NCBI GenBank assembly: GCA_020848195.1
Contig: JADLAP010000056.1
Coordinates: 1 to 48,016 of the forward strand
Direction: 5' to 3'
DNA from: Phycisphaeraceae bacterium
GTDB taxonomy: Bacteria; Planctomycetota; Phycisphaerae; Phycisphaerales; Phycisphaeraceae
DNA length: 48,016 bases
In this document: positions 26,758 through 34,226 of the stretch, piece after piece
Layout of the letters: each line of letters opens with the position of its first letter
Position numbering within the stretch: the stretch's first letter is position 1
The notes under the pieces: generated by a model
What the model saw: only the letters and a program-made list of their open reading frames with translations
Database searches by the model: none
What the model was told of the DNA's origin: nothing
Program-made: the position numbers and the translations under genes

Positions 26758-27807
26758 ATGAAATTTCCACAGAAACCATTGTCTCCGTCGCTGGGGATCA
26801 GGTCGGGTTTTCAGGCGTGGATAAAGCAGCCGCCGCGATGCGCGTTTGCCGCCAAGAGTCCGACCGAGGCGGAGAAGTGGCGGAAAAATGCCCGAAAAAC
26901 GTTCTGGGCCTGTCTCGGCAACGCGCCGGCCCCGACGCCGCTGAAGGTCAAGGTGCTGGAGAAAGCCCGGCTCGACGGCTACAGCCGCACGACGCTGACG
27001 CTGGACACGGCCCAGGGCATCACGGCGATGGCGTGGTACTGCGTGCCGGACAGCCGCAAGGGACAGCCCAAAGGGCCTGCGATGATCGCCACGCCGGGGC
27101 ACGGCGTGGGCGCGTTGGATCTGCTGGCCATGACCGCCGACGGCTCGCCAAGGCCGGAGGGCGAGGGCTACCAGAAGGACTACGCCTTGCAGGCCGTGCG
27201 ATTGGGCTATCCCACGCTGGTGGTCGAGCCGCTGGGCTTCGGGTTGCGGCGTGATGCGGCGATGATGGCGGAAAAGTCCCAGGAATCCGGCTGCCACGCG
27301 GCTTCGACCATCGCCACGATGCTCGGCACGACGCTGATGCGGATTCGCATCAACGACATCCAGCGCGGGCTGGACTGGCTGATCCAGCAGCCGGAGGTGG
27401 ACGCGAAGCGTGTGGGCATGATGGGCATCAGCGGGGGCGGGCAGCTTACGTTGTGGACGGCCGCGCTGGAGCCGCGGATTGCCGCGGTCATCTGCTCCGG
27501 CTACTTCAATCGTTTCCGCACATCGGTGATGTCGATCCATCACTGCATCTGCAATTTCGCGCCGGGCGTGGCGAAGGCGTTTGAGATGGGCGAACTGGGC
27601 GCGATGGTCGCGCCGCGTCCGATGCTGATCCAGTCGGGCACGAAGGACTGCATTTTCCCCATTGCCGCGTCGCGGTCGGAGACGCGCCGGCTGCGGGGCA
27701 TCTACAAGGTCTGGGACGCCGACGATCGCGTGGAACATGACGTGTTCGTGGGCGAACATCAGTGGTCGCCGCGTCGCGTGGAAACGTTCCTCGCTCGTTG
27801 GTTGTGA
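26758..27807 (+). CDS. Alpha/beta hydrolase, acetyl esterase-like
   Basis: It encodes 349 residues without a signal peptide. The nucleophile elbow is GMMGISGGG (Ser at about 224). An aspartate in QSGTKDCIFPI and a histidine in FVGEHQWSPRR complete a catalytic triad in the usual order. The N-terminal region with PAMIATPGHG forms the oxyanion strand. This arrangement is seen in the dienelactone hydrolase/acetyl xylan esterase-like group common in Planctomycetes. The substrate is probably an esterified carbohydrate; this is inference. An AraC regulator follows 7 bp downstream. Confidence 0.85.
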   Translation: MKFPQKPLSPSLGIRSGFQAWIKQPPRCAFAAKSPTEAEKWRKNARKTFWACLGNAPAPTPLKVKVLEKARLDGYSRTTLTLDTAQGITAMAWYCVPDSRKGQPKGPAMIATPGHGVGALDLLAMTADGSPRPEGEGYQKDYALQAVRLGYPTLVVEPLGFGLRRDAAMMAEKSQESGCHAASTIATMLGTTLMRIRINDIQRGLDWLIQQPEVDAKRVGMMGISGGGQLTLWTAALEPRIAAVICSGYFNRFRTSVMSIHHCICNFAPGVAKAFEMGELGAMVAPRPMLIQSGTKDCIFPIAASRSETRRLRGIYKVWDADDRVEHDVFVGEHQWSPRRVETFLARWL

Positions 27808-27814
27808 GCCGAAC

Positions 27815-28648
27815 ATGGCCAGACCTGTGATCCAACTGGAGACGATGCCGCCGCTGGGCTTCAACGTCTGGCATCAAAAGGTTCAGCAGCGGATGCCCGT
27901 GGCGCACCGTCACGACGACGTTGAAATCAACGTGGTGCTGGAAGGCCGGGCGAACTACCTGATGGGCGGCTGGCTGACGACGATCATCCAGGGACAGATG
28001 TGCCTGTTCTGGGCTGCCCTGCCTCATCAGATGGTGGAAGTCACGCCGGGCACGCACGGCATCTGGGTGTCGTTGCCGCTATCGTGGCTGCTGGACTGGA
28101 AGCTTCCTCCGGCGGCAACGCGGGCATTGCTGGACGGCCGGTTGATTGTCGACGACAAGCTGTGCGAATGGGAAATACCCGCGATTCGGCGCTGGATCGA
28201 CGACTTCGCCGCCGGGGCGAATCGCCGGCAGATCGTGGAGTTGGAGCTGGAAGCCCGCATCCGCCGGGTGATGCAGAACGTGCGGGAAACCGATCGTGCC
28301 TCGCACGAGCCGCCGGGGCCGGGTCTGGCCAAGGTGCAGCGCATGGCGCGGTTCATCGCCGAGAAGTTCATGGAGCCGATCCGGTCGCAGGACATCGCCC
28401 AGGCCGCGGGCGTGCATCCGCACTACGCCATGACGCTGTTTCACCGTCACTGCAACCTGACGATCAACCAGTACCTGACGCGCCAGCGCGTCGGCCACGC
28501 GCAGCGGCTGCTGGCGACGGGCGACGACGGCGTCACGGAAGTGGCCATGGCCAGCGGATTCGGCTCCGTCAGCCGGTTCTACGAAGCCTTCGTGGAAATC
28601 TGCGGCTGCACGCCGAGGCAGTACCGGCTGCGCATGCGGCGATCCTGA
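27815..28648 (+). CDS. AraC family regulator with cupin domain
   Basis: It encodes 277 residues starting 7 bp after the hydrolase gene. The N-terminal cupin has the metal-site-like PVAHRHDDVEINVVLEG and continues to PHQMVEVTPG. The C-terminal double helix-turn-helix begins at about 180, with IRSQDIAQAAGVHPHYAMTL and TEVAMASGFGSVSRFYEAF, ending C-T-P-R-Q-Y-R. The domain order is that of sugar-responsive regulators such as MelR. Gene order suggests that it regulates the upstream hydrolase or a linked catabolic pathway. Confidence 0.9.
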   Translation: MARPVIQLETMPPLGFNVWHQKVQQRMPVAHRHDDVEINVVLEGRANYLMGGWLTTIIQGQMCLFWAALPHQMVEVTPGTHGIWVSLPLSWLLDWKLPPAATRALLDGRLIVDDKLCEWEIPAIRRWIDDFAAGANRRQIVELELEARIRRVMQNVRETDRASHEPPGPGLAKVQRMARFIAEKFMEPIRSQDIAQAAGVHPHYAMTLFHRHCNLTINQYLTRQRVGHAQRLLATGDDGVTEVAMASGFGSVSRFYEAFVEICGCTPRQYRLRMRRS

Positions 28649-28670
28649 GACCCCTCAAACAATCAGCGGA

Positions 28671-28695
28671 CGCGACAAGTCGCGGCGCTACGTCA
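28671..28695. repeat. 25-bp repeat, copy 1
   Basis: An exact 25-bp match to 44826-44850. The first 14 bases, CGCGACAAGTCGCG, are self-complementary; GCGCTACGTCA follows. It lies 22 bp after the AraC gene stop. Confidence 0.75.
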
Positions 28696-28733
28696 GGCGC
28701 GGGTGCAACAAGGCGGTGTCAGCAGTCCGCGTC

Positions 28734-29294
28734 TCAATTGCCCGCCCGGCCCATGTATTCGCCAGTGAGCGTGGAGACGCAGACGATTTCGCCGACCTTG
28801 ATGAAGGCGGGGACGCGGATGACCAAGCCCGTTTCCAGTTTGGCTTCCTTGACCTGGCCGGTCTTGGTGGCGTCCTTGACGCCGGGCGGCGTGTCCACGA
28901 CTTCCAGTTCCACCTGGGCCGGCGGATCGACGGCGATCACGTTGCCGCCGATCACCGTGCCGACCACTGGGGTGTTGGGCTTGATGTAGTGGATCACTTC
29001 ACCGAGGACGGAAAGAGGAATGGGAATCTGGTCGTAGGTGGTGGTGTCCATGAAGACCGCGCCGGTGCTGTCGGTGTAGAGGTACTCCATGGGTCGTTTT
29101 TCGACATCGACCTGATCGATGTCCTCGCCGCTGCGCAGCCGACGTTCGATGTGCGAACCGGTCTGCATGTTTTTAAGTTTCACCTGGACATACGCCGGCC
29201 CCTTGCCGGGCTTGACGTGTTCCGTGGTGACAACCTGCCAGGTCTGGCTTTCGTAACCGATGACCATGCCGGGGCGGACTTCCTGAGCCTTCAC
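28734..29294 (-). CDS. efp: Translation elongation factor P
   Basis: EF-P relieves ribosome stalling at consecutive prolines. The 186-residue protein has all three beta-barrel domains. The exposed tip is VKPGKGPAYV with lysine 31 at the modified position (E. coli Lys34 type), followed by KNMQTGSHIERRLRSG. The C-terminal OB domain ends with IRVPAFIKVGE and V-S-T-L-T-G-E-Y. A lysine at the tip fits EpmA-type lysylation or no modification; no modification gene is in the window. The upstream CTAAACTACCGG motif is shared with the topoisomerase A gene. Confidence 0.97.
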   Translation of the reverse strand: MKAQEVRPGMVIGYESQTWQVVTTEHVKPGKGPAYVQVKLKNMQTGSHIERRLRSGEDIDQVDVEKRPMEYLYTDSTGAVFMDTTTYDQIPIPLSVLGEVIHYIKPNTPVVGTVIGGNVIAVDPPAQVELEVVDTPPGVKDATKTGQVKEAKLETGLVIRVPAFIKVGEIVCVSTLTGEYMGRAGN

Positions 29295-29320
29295 GATGCG
29301 GTTCCTGTGGGGTGTGAAAG

Positions 29321-29332
29321 CCGGTAGTTTAG
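29321..29332 (-). promoter_or_regulatory. CTAAACTACCGG motif upstream of efp
   Basis: It is identical to 19910-19921. TAAACT at 29326-29331 could be the -10 element; the hexamer 17 bp upstream is CTGAAG, a modest -35. The leader would be about 25 nt. Confidence 0.35.
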
Positions 29333-30510
29333 CTCAGATAGACCGACGCTTCAGCCCCGAGTCGTTCCTTGAGCAGATCGGCGACGCTGATTTCGACACC
29401 CTCGGTGACACCCTGATCGCCCGGCTTGCCCCGGTGAAGGCTCTGTTCCGCGGCTTCACAGACGACGGTGGTCCAGAAACCCAGCTCGAACAGGTCATTG
29501 AGCGTGGCCAGTTCCCTGGCCGCCAGATCGCCGTTGCGGTGCTTGAGGAACTTCTGGTAAATCCGGCCGGGCCTGGACATGCCGTAACCCGTCACCGTGC
29601 CGTCGGCCTCGAAATTCCGGAACAGCGGATTGCGCTCGAAGATGCCGTCGGGAATGATCTCGTGATAGCCCGGCGTGTCGAGTCCCAGGTCCACGCAGCC
29701 GTCGGTGCAGATGATGCGGGAGGACTGCACGGTCGTCGCGTGCGCGGTGTTGGGCAGATGCCAGCCGGTGATGATGTGCGCCACGCCGCCGTTTTCGAAG
29801 ACCACTTCCGTGTCGCACAGGTCGTAGCCGTTGACGGAGATCGGCTTGAGGCTGGACAGCTTCTGTTTCCACCCGCGTGCGCGGACCTTCACCGGCTTGA
29901 GGCCGATGATCCGCATGAAAGCGTCGGCCATGTGGACGGTCAGGAAGCTGATCGGCGAGTTTTTCTGGGCGAAGTCCGGCGAAGCGAAAAACCGCGGCTG
30001 ATGATTCGGGTCCGCCACCATCAGCTTGTCCACCATGTACCACACGGCAAGCTGGAACCGGCCATACGCGCCGGACTGGTAGCGGGCCTGGCATTCCTTG
30101 ATGCGTGGATCGTCGCGTTTGTGGAAGTCCACGCCGATGAGCCGGCCGGAGGCTTTCATGGCCTGGATCATGTGATGGCCGGCCGTGATCGTGTCCGCCA
30201 GCGGCTTGGGAACCATGGCGTCCAGGCCGCGAGTAAGCGCGAAGATCGTCGGCTTCTCGTGCAGGCTGTCCGGCGTGTTGACCTGCACGGCATCGAGCTT
30301 CACCGACTCGATCATCTTCTCGTAGCTCGTGAACCGCCGATCCCTGGGAATGTTGTGCTTGTCGCAGAATTCATGAAGCCCCGCCTCGTACGGGTCGGCC
30401 GCGGCCTCGATGCTCAGCAGATGCGAATACTCGCTGTGGTAGTACAGGTGCTGGTAAATCTCACGCACCACGCTGCCCGTGCCGATCACGCCCAGTCGAA
30501 TCTTGTCCAT
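29329..30510 (-). CDS. Gfo/Idh/MocA family oxidoreductase
   Basis: It is a 393-residue NAD(P)-dependent dehydrogenase-like protein acting in the cytoplasm. The Rossmann motif RLGVIGTGSVVREIY is at the N-terminus. The usual catalytic EKP is VPKPL here (about residue 100), an unusual first residue. The C-terminal beta-sheet domain contains the conserved GVDFHKRDDPRIKE segment and VHMADAFMRI. The substrate is probably a sugar or cyclitol derivative. CCGGAG lies upstream of the ATG at 30510. The 3' end overlaps the motif region upstream of efp. Confidence 0.9.
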   Translation of the reverse strand: MDKIRLGVIGTGSVVREIYQHLYYHSEYSHLLSIEAAADPYEAGLHEFCDKHNIPRDRRFTSYEKMIESVKLDAVQVNTPDSLHEKPTIFALTRGLDAMVPKPLADTITAGHHMIQAMKASGRLIGVDFHKRDDPRIKECQARYQSGAYGRFQLAVWYMVDKLMVADPNHQPRFFASPDFAQKNSPISFLTVHMADAFMRIIGLKPVKVRARGWKQKLSSLKPISVNGYDLCDTEVVFENGGVAHIITGWHLPNTAHATTVQSSRIICTDGCVDLGLDTPGYHEIIPDGIFERNPLFRNFEADGTVTGYGMSRPGRIYQKFLKHRNGDLAARELATLNDLFELGFWTTVVCEAAEQSLHRGKPGDQGVTEGVEISVADLLKERLGAEASVYLS

Positions 30511-30600
30511 CGCGGTTACTCCGGTTCAGGGTGAGGGGGAACATGTTACACGAATCAGCAGCGGGTTTGCGAACGCTGATGGCACATATGTTCAGGACGC

Positions 30601-30617
30601 GCGGGCAGTTTGCCCGC
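30601..30617. repeat. Hairpin repeat, copy C (core only)
   Basis: GCGGGCAGTTTGCCCGC preceded by GGACGC, as in the other copies. It sits in the divergent intergenic space between the Gfo/Idh gene and the DUF3467 gene, so it is not acting as a simple terminator for either. Confidence 0.7.
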
Positions 30618-30708
30618 AGATGGAAAAGAGCGAACGCATCTCGCGGCATCCCATCGCCGGATAGGGTACGATTGCTGATTCGCAATCCTTCCCACGAGAA
30701 CAATTTCC

Positions 30709-31458
30709 ATGGACCAGAACAATCCCACGCCTGAAGAACCGACGCCGCAGGGGCCTTCGGAAGACGATGGCATGATCCGCGGCCAGGTGCGACATCAGCA
30801 GCTCAGCGCCCGGGTGCCCGAATCCGTCGGACGAGGCGTCTTCTCCACCGGCGCCATCGTCCTGATGGGCAATACGGAGTTCATCCTCGACTTCGTCCTG
30901 CGCATGCAGAGGCCGCACCAGGTCACCGCCCGCGTCATCCTGCCCCACGCGGTGATGTCGCAGCTCATCAACGCGCTGGAGAAGAACCTGGAGAAATATC
31001 GCGAACGCTTCGGCGAACCGATGGAAATGCCCAAGCCGCAGATCGAGCCAGGCTCGCCCAGGCCGTCGATCGAGGAAGTCTACGACGAGTTGAAAATGCC
31101 CGATGAAATCCTCAGCGGCTCGTACGCCAACGGCGTGATGATCAGCCACTCGCCCGCGGAGTTCTGCTTCGATTTCATCACGAATTTCTTCCCCCGGTCG
31201 GCGGTGTCCTGCCGGGTGTTCGTTTCCGTGCCCCAGGTGGGCCGGCTGCTGGACGCTTTGAAGAACACGAATCAGGAGTTCCAGAAGCGGATCGCCGCCG
31301 CCCGTCCGCCGCAGGAGCCTTGGCGCAAGCCGCGAACGCCGCCGGCCACGGAACCGACGACGCCGAATCCGTACTACCCGCCGTCGGGCGAAACGTCGTC
31401 GGAGTCGGACGATCAGAATCCGGACACGGACAGGCCCGGCGAAGGCGAAATGCAGTGA
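30709..31458 (+). CDS. Protein with two tandem DUF3467 domains
   Basis: It encodes 249 residues. Two DUF3467-like units are visible. Unit one (about 43-100) has GNTEFILDFVLRMQ and ARVILPHAVMSQLINAL. Unit two (about 138-195) has SPAEFCFDFITNFFP and CRVFVSVPQVGRLLDAL. They are joined by a Pro/Glu-rich linker and followed by a disordered Pro/Thr/Asp tail. DUF3467 proteins are usually about 100 residues with a single unit, so this appears to be an internal duplication or fusion. Function unknown. The downstream neighbour is convergent, 6 bp away. Confidence 0.8.
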   Translation: MDQNNPTPEEPTPQGPSEDDGMIRGQVRHQQLSARVPESVGRGVFSTGAIVLMGNTEFILDFVLRMQRPHQVTARVILPHAVMSQLINALEKNLEKYRERFGEPMEMPKPQIEPGSPRPSIEEVYDELKMPDEILSGSYANGVMISHSPAEFCFDFITNFFPRSAVSCRVFVSVPQVGRLLDALKNTNQEFQKRIAAARPPQEPWRKPRTPPATEPTTPNPYYPPSGETSSESDDQNPDTDRPGEGEMQ

Positions 31459-31464
31459 ATCCCG

Positions 31465-31956
31465 CTATTGGCCCGCGCGCTCGGACTTTTCCTTCCGGGA
31501 GCCGGATCGGGGGTCCAGGCGGTACGCCAGGCCGTGGAGGATCGCCAGGGTCTGCCCGGATTCATCGGTGACGCGAACGTCGAAGACCGCCATCTTGCGT
31601 GAGCAGGAGACCTGCCTGGCCTCGGCCCAGATGGTCCCGGCGGTTCCCGCGCGCAGGTAGTTGACGCCGGCGTTGATGGACACGGCGGCATCCCCACAGG
31701 CATTGGCGGCCGCGGCGAACGCGACGTCCGCCAGCGTGAAAATCGCTCCGCCGTGCAGCATGCCCAGGCTGTTGAGATGACGGTCGGTGGCCTCCATTTT
31801 CGCCCGGCAGAAACCACGTCCGACTTCCACCACGTGAATGCCGTTGGCCACCGCGAATTGATCGCGCTCGAACTGCTCGATCACCATCGCCTCATGCACC
31901 TGAGGCCCGGCGTTGTCGTCGTGCTGCCAGCACTGATCGGGGTTGTGACATTGCAT
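31465..31956 (-). CDS. PaaI family (hotdog-fold) acyl-CoA thioesterase
   Basis: It encodes 163 residues. The hotdog signature is LGMLHGGAIFTLADVAFAAA at about residues 64-83, with the catalytic aspartate and the preceding His-Gly-Gly. The pattern V-S-I-N-A-G-V-N-Y-L-R follows, then the central strands. An N-terminal segment with MQCHNPDQCW is unusual and could be a short zinc-binding extension or an early start. Family members hydrolyse aromatic or medium-chain acyl-CoA. Substrate unknown. Confidence 0.88.
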   Translation of the reverse strand: MQCHNPDQCWQHDDNAGPQVHEAMVIEQFERDQFAVANGIHVVEVGRGFCRAKMEATDRHLNSLGMLHGGAIFTLADVAFAAAANACGDAAVSINAGVNYLRAGTAGTIWAEARQVSCSRKMAVFDVRVTDESGQTLAILHGLAYRLDPRSGSRKEKSERAGQ

Positions 31957-31966
31957 GGGGGGGATT

Positions 31967-32127
31967 TTAGCCGCAGATGAACGCAGATGAACGCGGATAA
32001 GACAAATTCAATTCAACCGCCAAGGCAGGAAAAGAAAAACAATCATTTGATTTTTCTCTTCCAGACTTGGCGATCTTGGCGTCTTGGCGGTTAGCTTTCC
32101 GTCTTATCTGCGTTCATCTGCGGCTAA
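31967..32127. repeat. 161-bp inverted-repeat element with nested second repeat
   Basis: The left arm (31967-32001) has TTAGCCGCAGATGAACGCAG plus a second GATGAACGCG unit and GATAAG. The right arm (32103-32127) is the inverse but with one 10-bp unit fewer. Inside lies another inverted pair: AACCGCCAAGGC (32015-32026) against a set of CTTGGCG repeats ending TTGGCGGTT (32064-32092). The right end gives the stop codon of the symporter gene (32124-32126). Confidence 0.8.
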
Positions 32128-34013
32128 ACGCTTTGCCTGAAGCAGCGATCCAGATGGTCCTTGGCGCAGGGGCGGGTGAGGCAGGAGACGACGATCGCGG
32201 TGAGGAGGGAGATGGGCAGAGCGATGACGATGGGATCGACGACAGGCCAGTTGGGGTGGTCGAGGAGGAGGCTGGCCTTACCGGAGCATTTCTGCGCCAG
32301 GCCGAACATGGCGGATTCGGGGAGTTTGACGAGGACAATCCATGCGGTGCTGACCAGGGCGCCGACGATGAGTGAACTGATTGCGGCGGCGGGAGTCATG
32401 CGGCGGAAGAACAGGCCTCCGATGAAGGCGGGGAGGAACGCGGCGGCGCAGAGGCCGAAGAAGATGGCGGTGGCGCGGGCGATGATGTAGCCGCCGCGGA
32501 GGTGATGGGCGAGGGCGACGGCGAGGATGATGCCGACGATGATGGCCATGCGGGTGGCGAAGATGCCGTGCGGCCGATTGGGTCGCATCGCGCCGATGCA
32601 GTCGCGGCTGAGCGCGGCGCCCTGGGCGTGGAACTGGCTGGCCAGCGTGCTCATGGCTGCCGCCAGCAGGGTCAGCAGGAACACCATGCCGAACCAGTTG
32701 GGCATGGCGCTGGTGATGAAGAGCGGAATGATGCTGTCGGGATTGAGTTCCCAGCCGCGGGCGGTGTGGACGAGGGAACGGGTGAAGCTGGTGGCGGCGG
32801 GCCGGACTTCGACCTTGCCGTCGGACAGGTTGACGATGTTGGCGTGGGGCATGATTTTCGCGGCCGGTCCCAGGCCTTCGGCGATCAGGTCCACGTTGGC
32901 ATGTCCGTCGCCGGTGGTGTCGAGGTGGATCAGGCGGCAGGGGACGGTTTTGACGCCGGTGTGATCGCGTTTGACCACGACGTCGGCGGAGGGCGTTTCG
33001 TTGATGAGCCGGCCGCGGATGACTTCATGTTGGTGAAAGTAGACGTTGCTCAGCGCGCCGACGGTGAACGCCACGCCGGGGACGACGAGGATGAAGAACG
33101 CGCCGATGGCCACCGCGCGGTTGAGCTGGCGCTTGCTGCTGACGGTCATGAACCGCACCGCCAGTTGAGGCTGCGCGAGGACGCCGATGCCCACGCCGAG
33201 GATGATGGTGCTGACGACGATCCACCAGAGGTTGTACTTCATGTCGCCCCAGCCGAATTGAGGCATGGCGGTGAAGCCCCGGTGCCCGATCGCGCGGAAA
33301 CCGGGGAAAACCTGGTCATTCATGCCGGTCAGCGCGTGATGGGCCGGTGTGACGCCGCCGAGGATGGCATACGTGCCCACGAGCAGCACGAGCATGCCGA
33401 CGACCATGACGATAGCCTGGAACGCCTCGGTGTACATCAGGCCCTTCATGCCGCCGCTGACGACGTAGACCGCCACAAGCACGCTGAAGACCAGCAGAGC
33501 CACGGTGTAGTCGACGTTGAACTGCGCGGCAACGAACTCCGCTCCGCCGATCAGCACCGCCGCGGCGTACAGGGGCATGAACACGAAGATGATCAGCCCC
33601 ACCAGTCCCTGCAGCGTCCGGCTCTGATACCGCCGACCGAGCAGTTCGCCGAAGGTGTGGGCGTCGAGATGATGCCCCATCTTCCGCGTGGGACCGCCGA
33701 GGAAGATGAATGCGATGAAGATGCCGACGAAGATATTGCAGAAGGTCAGCCAGAGCAGGCTCATGCCGAACATGGCCGCCACGCCGCCAAAGCCGACGAT
33801 GGCGCTGGTGGAAATGAACGTCGCGCCGTAGGACAGGGCCATGACGAAGGGGTGGACCTGCCGACCCGCCAGCAGGTAGTCCGCCGCGGTCGTGGTCCGG
33901 CGAAAGCCAAGCCAGCCGAGGAACACGGTCACCAGCAGGTACAGCAGCACCACGAGAATGTCGATCAGCCCCACGGCTTGTCCCAGCGCCGGCAGCATCG
34001 TCGCGCAGATCAT
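32124..34013 (-). CDS. Sodium:solute symporter (SSS family) with extracytoplasmic insert
   Basis: This Na+-coupled transporter lies in the inner membrane; the 629-residue protein has about 12-13 membrane helices. The start at 34013 overlaps the small accessory gene's stop (ATGA) and follows GGAGGAGG. SSS hallmarks include ADYLLAGRQVHPFVMALSYG near residues 44-63 and the GGMKGLMYTEAFQAIVM region at 187-205. Residues about 322-430 form an unusual extramembrane insert containing LDTTGDGHANVD (364-375), similar to calcium-binding repeats. The substrate is unknown. The stop codon lies inside a repeat element. It forms an operon with the porin-like gene. Confidence 0.9.
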   Translation of the reverse strand: MICATMLPALGQAVGLIDILVVLLYLLVTVFLGWLGFRRTTTAADYLLAGRQVHPFVMALSYGATFISTSAIVGFGGVAAMFGMSLLWLTFCNIFVGIFIAFIFLGGPTRKMGHHLDAHTFGELLGRRYQSRTLQGLVGLIIFVFMPLYAAAVLIGGAEFVAAQFNVDYTVALLVFSVLVAVYVVSGGMKGLMYTEAFQAIVMVVGMLVLLVGTYAILGGVTPAHHALTGMNDQVFPGFRAIGHRGFTAMPQFGWGDMKYNLWWIVVSTIILGVGIGVLAQPQLAVRFMTVSSKRQLNRAVAIGAFFILVVPGVAFTVGALSNVYFHQHEVIRGRLINETPSADVVVKRDHTGVKTVPCRLIHLDTTGDGHANVDLIAEGLGPAAKIMPHANIVNLSDGKVEVRPAATSFTRSLVHTARGWELNPDSIIPLFITSAMPNWFGMVFLLTLLAAAMSTLASQFHAQGAALSRDCIGAMRPNRPHGIFATRMAIIVGIILAVALAHHLRGGYIIARATAIFFGLCAAAFLPAFIGGLFFRRMTPAAAISSLIVGALVSTAWIVLVKLPESAMFGLAQKCSGKASLLLDHPNWPVVDPIVIALPISLLTAIVVSCLTRPCAKDHLDRCFRQSV

Positions 34014-34180
34014 TGTGCCTCCTCCGCGTCCTTTTCCTCCCGGGCCCACCGGACGTCCTCGGGCAGCGGTGCTTCGTCGCCGCGGTTCCAGTTCACCACG
34101 CCCCAGACCACGCTCAGCAGCGTGCTCAGCATGCACAGCCCGTACGCCAGCGCGATCCACGTATCGTCGATGCCCAGCAT
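34010..34180 (-). CDS. Symporter small accessory protein
   Basis: This small gene encodes 56 residues: MLGIDDTWIALAYGLCMLST, a hydrophobic helix continuing through about residue 30, then NWNRGDEAPL and a charged tail ending DAEEAQ. The pattern of an I-D-D-x-W start, one helix and W-N-R-G-D matches the small proteins often encoded directly before SSS transporters. Its stop overlaps the symporter start by four bases, so the two are translationally coupled. It probably forms a complex with the transporter. Confidence 0.85.
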   Translation of the reverse strand: MLGIDDTWIALAYGLCMLSTLLSVVWGVVNWNRGDEAPLPEDVRWAREEKDAEEAQ

Positions 34181-34226
34181 ATTCGCCTCGTCTCTGTATC
34201 CGCCGCTTGCGGCGTCGCGAAACTCC

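Noticed and set aside
29321-29341. Sequence GGTAGTTTAGCTCAGA resembling the 5' part of a tRNA
   Set aside because: No acceptor partner, anticodon arm or T arm follows; it overlaps the 3' end of the Gfo/Idh gene.
30601-30617. The 17-nt hairpin family interpreted as transcription terminators
   Set aside because: Copies C and E lie between divergent genes and none has a T run, so a general terminator role does not fit.
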